Position numbers and translations under genes: made by a program. Below are positions 5,295 through 7,657 of a DNA stretch of 7,657 nucleotides, one piece after another. Position 1 is the first letter of the stretch. The number at the start of each line of letters is the position of its first letter. The notes beneath the pieces are model-generated. The model made no database searches and had not been told where the DNA came from. It saw only the letters and a program-made list of their open reading frames with translations. The DNA lies in the NCBI GenBank assembly GCA_018263655.1, contig JAANWY010000080.1:8001-15657 (forward strand), read 5' to 3'. The stretch comes from Anaerolineales bacterium. GTDB lineage: Bacteria; Chloroflexota; Anaerolineae; Epilineales; JAANWY01.

Positions 5295-6065
5295 ATGGCT
5301 CGGCAAGCAATACAAACAACGTTGCTTGGCCCGGCGCAAGCGCCCTGCCTCGTCATCATCCCCGCGCTCAATGAAGAGCACACCATCGCTGAGGTGGTGC
5401 AAGGCGCCCGGTCACACTTACCCTTCGCTGATATCCTCGTTATCGATGACGGCTCGCGCGACAACACGGCCGCAGAAGCGCGCAGAGCCGGCGCCATCGT
5501 GCTCCGCCTCCCCTACAACCTTGGCATCGGCGGCGCAGTCCAGACGGGATTTAAGTTCGCTCATCGCCACAGCTACGAATACGTCGCCCGCGTTGATGCC
5601 GACGGCCAACACGATCCCCGGGACTTGTCGCTCCTGCTTGGTGCTGTGCAGCATCAAGAGGCAGACGTCGCCATCGGCACGCGCTTCGAGCACGCGCTTC
5701 CCGATCGGGCTACGTCATTTCTCCGTCGTCTGGGGACTTGGGGCTTCGCCCGACTGGTCAGCTTCTTGACGGGCCAGCCGGCTTCGGACACCACATCTGG
5801 CCTGCAATGCCTCAACCGAAGCGCCGTCGAGTGCCTGGCGGCATACTATCCGCAAGACTACCCCGAAGTGGAAGGCCGCATCGTCCTGCACCGCGCTGGG
5901 TTGCGCGTGTTGGAAATGCCGGTGGTGATGCATCCGCGTAACAATGGGCGTTCGTCCATTACACCTCCACGCGCCGTCTACTACGTCGTCAAGGTCTTGT
6001 TGGCGACGCTTATGGCTATGGTTCGAGAGACACCGTACGTCGGGAGGGGCCTCGATGCCGCCTAA
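5295..6065 (+). CDS. GT2 family glycosyltransferase (polyprenyl/dolichyl-phosphate sugar transferase type)
   Basis: 256 residues; ATG at 5295 with a GAGAGAGAG stretch (5280-5288) 6 nt upstream. GT-A fold motifs in order: IPALNEE (22-28), nucleotide-binding VIDDGSRDNT (49-58), the metal-binding DxD in DADGQHDP (101-108), GTRF (128-131), TSGLQ (167-171) and the late GRSSI (218-222). This matches DPM1-like enzymes that move a sugar from a nucleotide donor to a polyprenyl phosphate at the cytoplasmic face of the membrane. There is no membrane domain beyond a hydrophobic stretch near the C-terminus (about 227-243), which may dock on the membrane or on the next gene's product. The end overlaps the next start by 11 bp. 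Donor sugar and acceptor are not determined by sequence; envelope or exopolysaccharide glycolipid synthesis is likely from context. Confidence 0.92.
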   Translation: MARQAIQTTLLGPAQAPCLVIIPALNEEHTIAEVVQGARSHLPFADILVIDDGSRDNTAAEARRAGAIVLRLPYNLGIGGAVQTGFKFAHRHSYEYVARVDADGQHDPRDLSLLLGAVQHQEADVAIGTRFEHALPDRATSFLRRLGTWGFARLVSFLTGQPASDTTSGLQCLNRSAVECLAAYYPQDYPEVEGRIVLHRAGLRVLEMPVVMHPRNNGRSSITPPRAVYYVVKVLLATLMAMVRETPYVGRGLDAA

Positions 6066-6567
6066 AGTCCAGGCTCTCGCTGTACTGTCCAGTTTAGGGC
6101 TCCTAGTCTTCATCCTGTATCTCATCCGTAAGGGCCGGCTCCGGGAGGAACATGCGCTGCTGTGGCTGATGACGGGCTTCTCGATCTTTGTCCTGTCGGC
6201 CTGGCGTGGTTCATTGACCGCCATTGCCAGAATGCTAGACATCGGCTATGCGCCGTCGCTGCTGTTTGCCGTTGGGTTCGTTTTCACCCTCCTGATCCTG
6301 CTGGCACAAACCGCTGTGATGTCGAGACTTACCAGCCACACGCGCGATCTGGCTCAAGAGCTGTCGCTGTTGGAGTGGCAGGTACAGAATCTGGAGGCGC
6401 GCCTAAGACGTCAGACCGAGGCCGGCACCTACCACGACCATGGTCCCAAGACCGACCGTTCGGAGCAAACCTCGATCCCGTCTTCCGCTCAGGCCAGGCC
6501 AGATGATTCCATACTTGACATTGTCGACCGGAAAGATGGGGCGCTAGAAGAGGAAGTGACGCAATGA
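6055..6567 (+). CDS. DUF2304 family small membrane protein
   Basis: 170 residues; ATG at 6055 with GGGAGGGG (6042-6049) 5 nt upstream. The frame is open further upstream but only through the glycosyltransferase gene. Predicted helices at about 5-24, 34-50 and 68-88; between the first two the segment RKGRLREEHALLWL is the hallmark of DUF2304. After the third helix a charged heptad-like stretch (about 91-121) suggests a coiled coil, followed by a polar, probably disordered tail. DUF2304 genes are commonly found next to GT2 glycosyltransferases; the function is not established, but a membrane partner or lipid-linked sugar handling subunit is a reasonable inference. It overlaps the glycosyltransferase by 11 bp and the next gene by 4 bp (ATGA), so translation of the three is coupled. 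Confidence 0.88.
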   Translation: MPPKVQALAVLSSLGLLVFILYLIRKGRLREEHALLWLMTGFSIFVLSAWRGSLTAIARMLDIGYAPSLLFAVGFVFTLLILLAQTAVMSRLTSHTRDLAQELSLLEWQVQNLEARLRRQTEAGTYHDHGPKTDRSEQTSIPSSAQARPDDSILDIVDRKDGALEEEVTQ

Positions 6568-7657
6568 CATACCGCGTGTTCGTGATCGGGTTGGATGGTG
6601 CAACGTTCGATCTGATCTCTCCGTGGGTGGATGCCGGCCACCTCCCAAATTTGGCGCGGCTGATGAAGACCGGCGCCTGGGGTGAACTGCGCACCACCAT
6701 CCCACCCATGACGGGGCCGGCCTGGACTTCCTTCATGACGGGGCAGAATCCAGGCAAGCACGGCATCTTCGATTGGATCGCCCGTCGGTCCGACAGCTAC
6801 GCTATGGTGCCTCTTTCGGCACGCCATCGACGGGCGCGCAGTCTGTGGTCCGTTGCCGGCGAAGCTGGCCGACGCGTCCTTGCCTTCAACGTCCCGATGA
6901 CCTATCCGCCGGAGCCCGTTAACGGCACGATGATTGCCGGCCTGCCGGCGCCGATGGCGCGTCCCGATATCGCCTATCCCGCCCACGCCTACGATGAGAT
7001 AACCGACCTCATGGGAGACTACGTTCTGTATCCTGACCCTGGCCAAGCCTACTCCGACAACGGCATCGATGCCTTCTTAGAGCGGCTGTACCGATGCACG
7101 GATGATCGCATCCAGATCCTGGAGCACTTTCAGGCCAAGGAACCCTGGGACCTGATGATGGTCGTCTTCAGCGGGACGGACGCCATCCAGCATGCCTTGT
7201 GGAAGTACATGGACAGTTCACACCCACTGCACGACCCCGACCGATCAGCGCGATACGGTGACGCCGTGCTGAAGTTCTATTGCCACATGGATGCCTGGCT
7301 CGGTGGCGTGCTGGACAATTTGGATGATGACACCGTGCTGATGATCATGTCTGACCACGGCGCCGGCCCCTTCCACAAATTCATCCACGTCAACAACTGG
7401 CTCATCCGCGAAGGGTTCCTGAAGCTCAAGTCCACCCCTTCGGCGCAGTTCAAACACCTGCTATTTCGCCTTGGTTTTACGCCGATGCAGGCCTACAATT
7501 TGCTTATGCGCATGGGGTTGGGCGCCTTCAAGCGCGAAGTGGTGCGCGGCCACGGCCAAGGTCTGCTGAAAACGCTGTTCCTATCCTTCGCTGACGTCGA
7601 TTGGCGGCGGACGCAGGCTTACTCGCTGGGAAACGTCGGTCAGATCTTCTTGAATGT
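6564..7657 (+). CDS. Alkaline phosphatase superfamily protein (type I phosphodiesterase/nucleotide pyrophosphatase-like), 3' end outside window
   Basis: 364 codons are present and the frame is still open at the window end. Start ATG at 6564 in an ATGA overlap with the DUF2304 gene. Active-site layout of the superfamily is visible: metal ligand D11 in IGLDGATFD, the probable nucleophile T50 in MTGPAWTSFMTGQNPGKHG (49-67), then D206 and H210 in SGTDAIQHALW, D264-H265 in MSDHGAGPFHKF, and H271/H275 as candidates for the last ligand. Relatives, usually 500 residues or more, hydrolyse phosphate mono- or diesters, or transfer phospho-groups, with two zinc ions. No signal peptide is seen, so a cytoplasmic site or another route is implied. 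Coupling to a GT2 enzyme and DUF2304 points to nucleotide-sugar, lipid-linked sugar or glycolipid head-group chemistry; the substrate is open. Confidence 0.9.
   Translation, partial: MTYRVFVIGLDGATFDLISPWVDAGHLPNLARLMKTGAWGELRTTIPPMTGPAWTSFMTGQNPGKHGIFDWIARRSDSYAMVPLSARHRRARSLWSVAGEAGRRVLAFNVPMTYPPEPVNGTMIAGLPAPMARPDIAYPAHAYDEITDLMGDYVLYPDPGQAYSDNGIDAFLERLYRCTDDRIQILEHFQAKEPWDLMMVVFSGTDAIQHALWKYMDSSHPLHDPDRSARYGDAVLKFYCHMDAWLGGVLDNLDDDTVLMIMSDHGAGPFHKFIHVNNWLIREGFLKLKSTPSAQFKHLLFRLGFTPMQAYNLLMRMGLGAFKREVVRGHGQGLLKTLFLSFADVDWRRTQAYSLGNVGQIFLN

Noticed and set aside
5143..5769. Open frame on the + strand overlapping the leader palindrome and the glycosyltransferase
   Set aside because: It is in a different frame from the glycosyltransferase, Ser/Arg-rich, without recognisable motifs, and begins inside the inverted repeat.

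Overview
The window looks like a piece of a GC-rich bacterial chromosome. Gene content and the abundance of intergenic inverted repeats resemble environmental Chloroflexota (Anaerolineae/Caldilineae-like), but nothing here fixes the phylum and this is inference.

Layout: (1) 1-728, the C-terminal part of a radical SAM Fe-S enzyme, + strand. (2) 848-2242, a DHA2-type (EmrB/QacA) multidrug MFS exporter on the - strand, convergent with the first gene. (3) 2243-2665, a divergent control region. It holds two facing extended -10 promoters and a 170-bp MITE-like element with 18-19 bp terminal inverted repeats and a very strong GC-rich central hairpin. (4) 2666-3997, a second, unrelated MFS exporter (MFS_3/EntS-like), + strand, with a TTG start. 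(5) 4078-4656, an uncharacterised 192-residue protein with an acidic N-terminus, two CxxC knuckles and a run of eight arginines at the C-terminus. (6) 4657-5294, a 640-bp gap dense in structure: a decayed NAD(P)-binding (SDR/NmrA-like) gene fragment, two inverted copies of a two-hairpin module, a 13-bp direct repeat pair, a consensus sigma70-type promoter, and a 150-bp palindromic element in the 5' leader. (7) 5295-7657, an operon of three overlapping genes: GT2 polyprenyl-phosphate-type glycosyltransferase, DUF2304 membrane protein, and an alkaline-phosphatase-superfamily phosphodiesterase cut by the window end.

The last three genes overlap by 11 bp and 4 bp, so they are almost certainly co-translated and probably act together at the membrane in envelope glycolipid or polysaccharide synthesis. 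They sit behind a promoter with both consensus hexamers. The two exporters diverge from a shared control region.

The most unusual content is non-coding. Three unrelated inverted-repeat elements occupy the two large gaps, and two of them lie between a predicted promoter and its gene. In the best one (4802-4921), the two copies of the module differ at five stem pairs and every difference is compensated by its partner, so pairing is kept while the loops stay constant.
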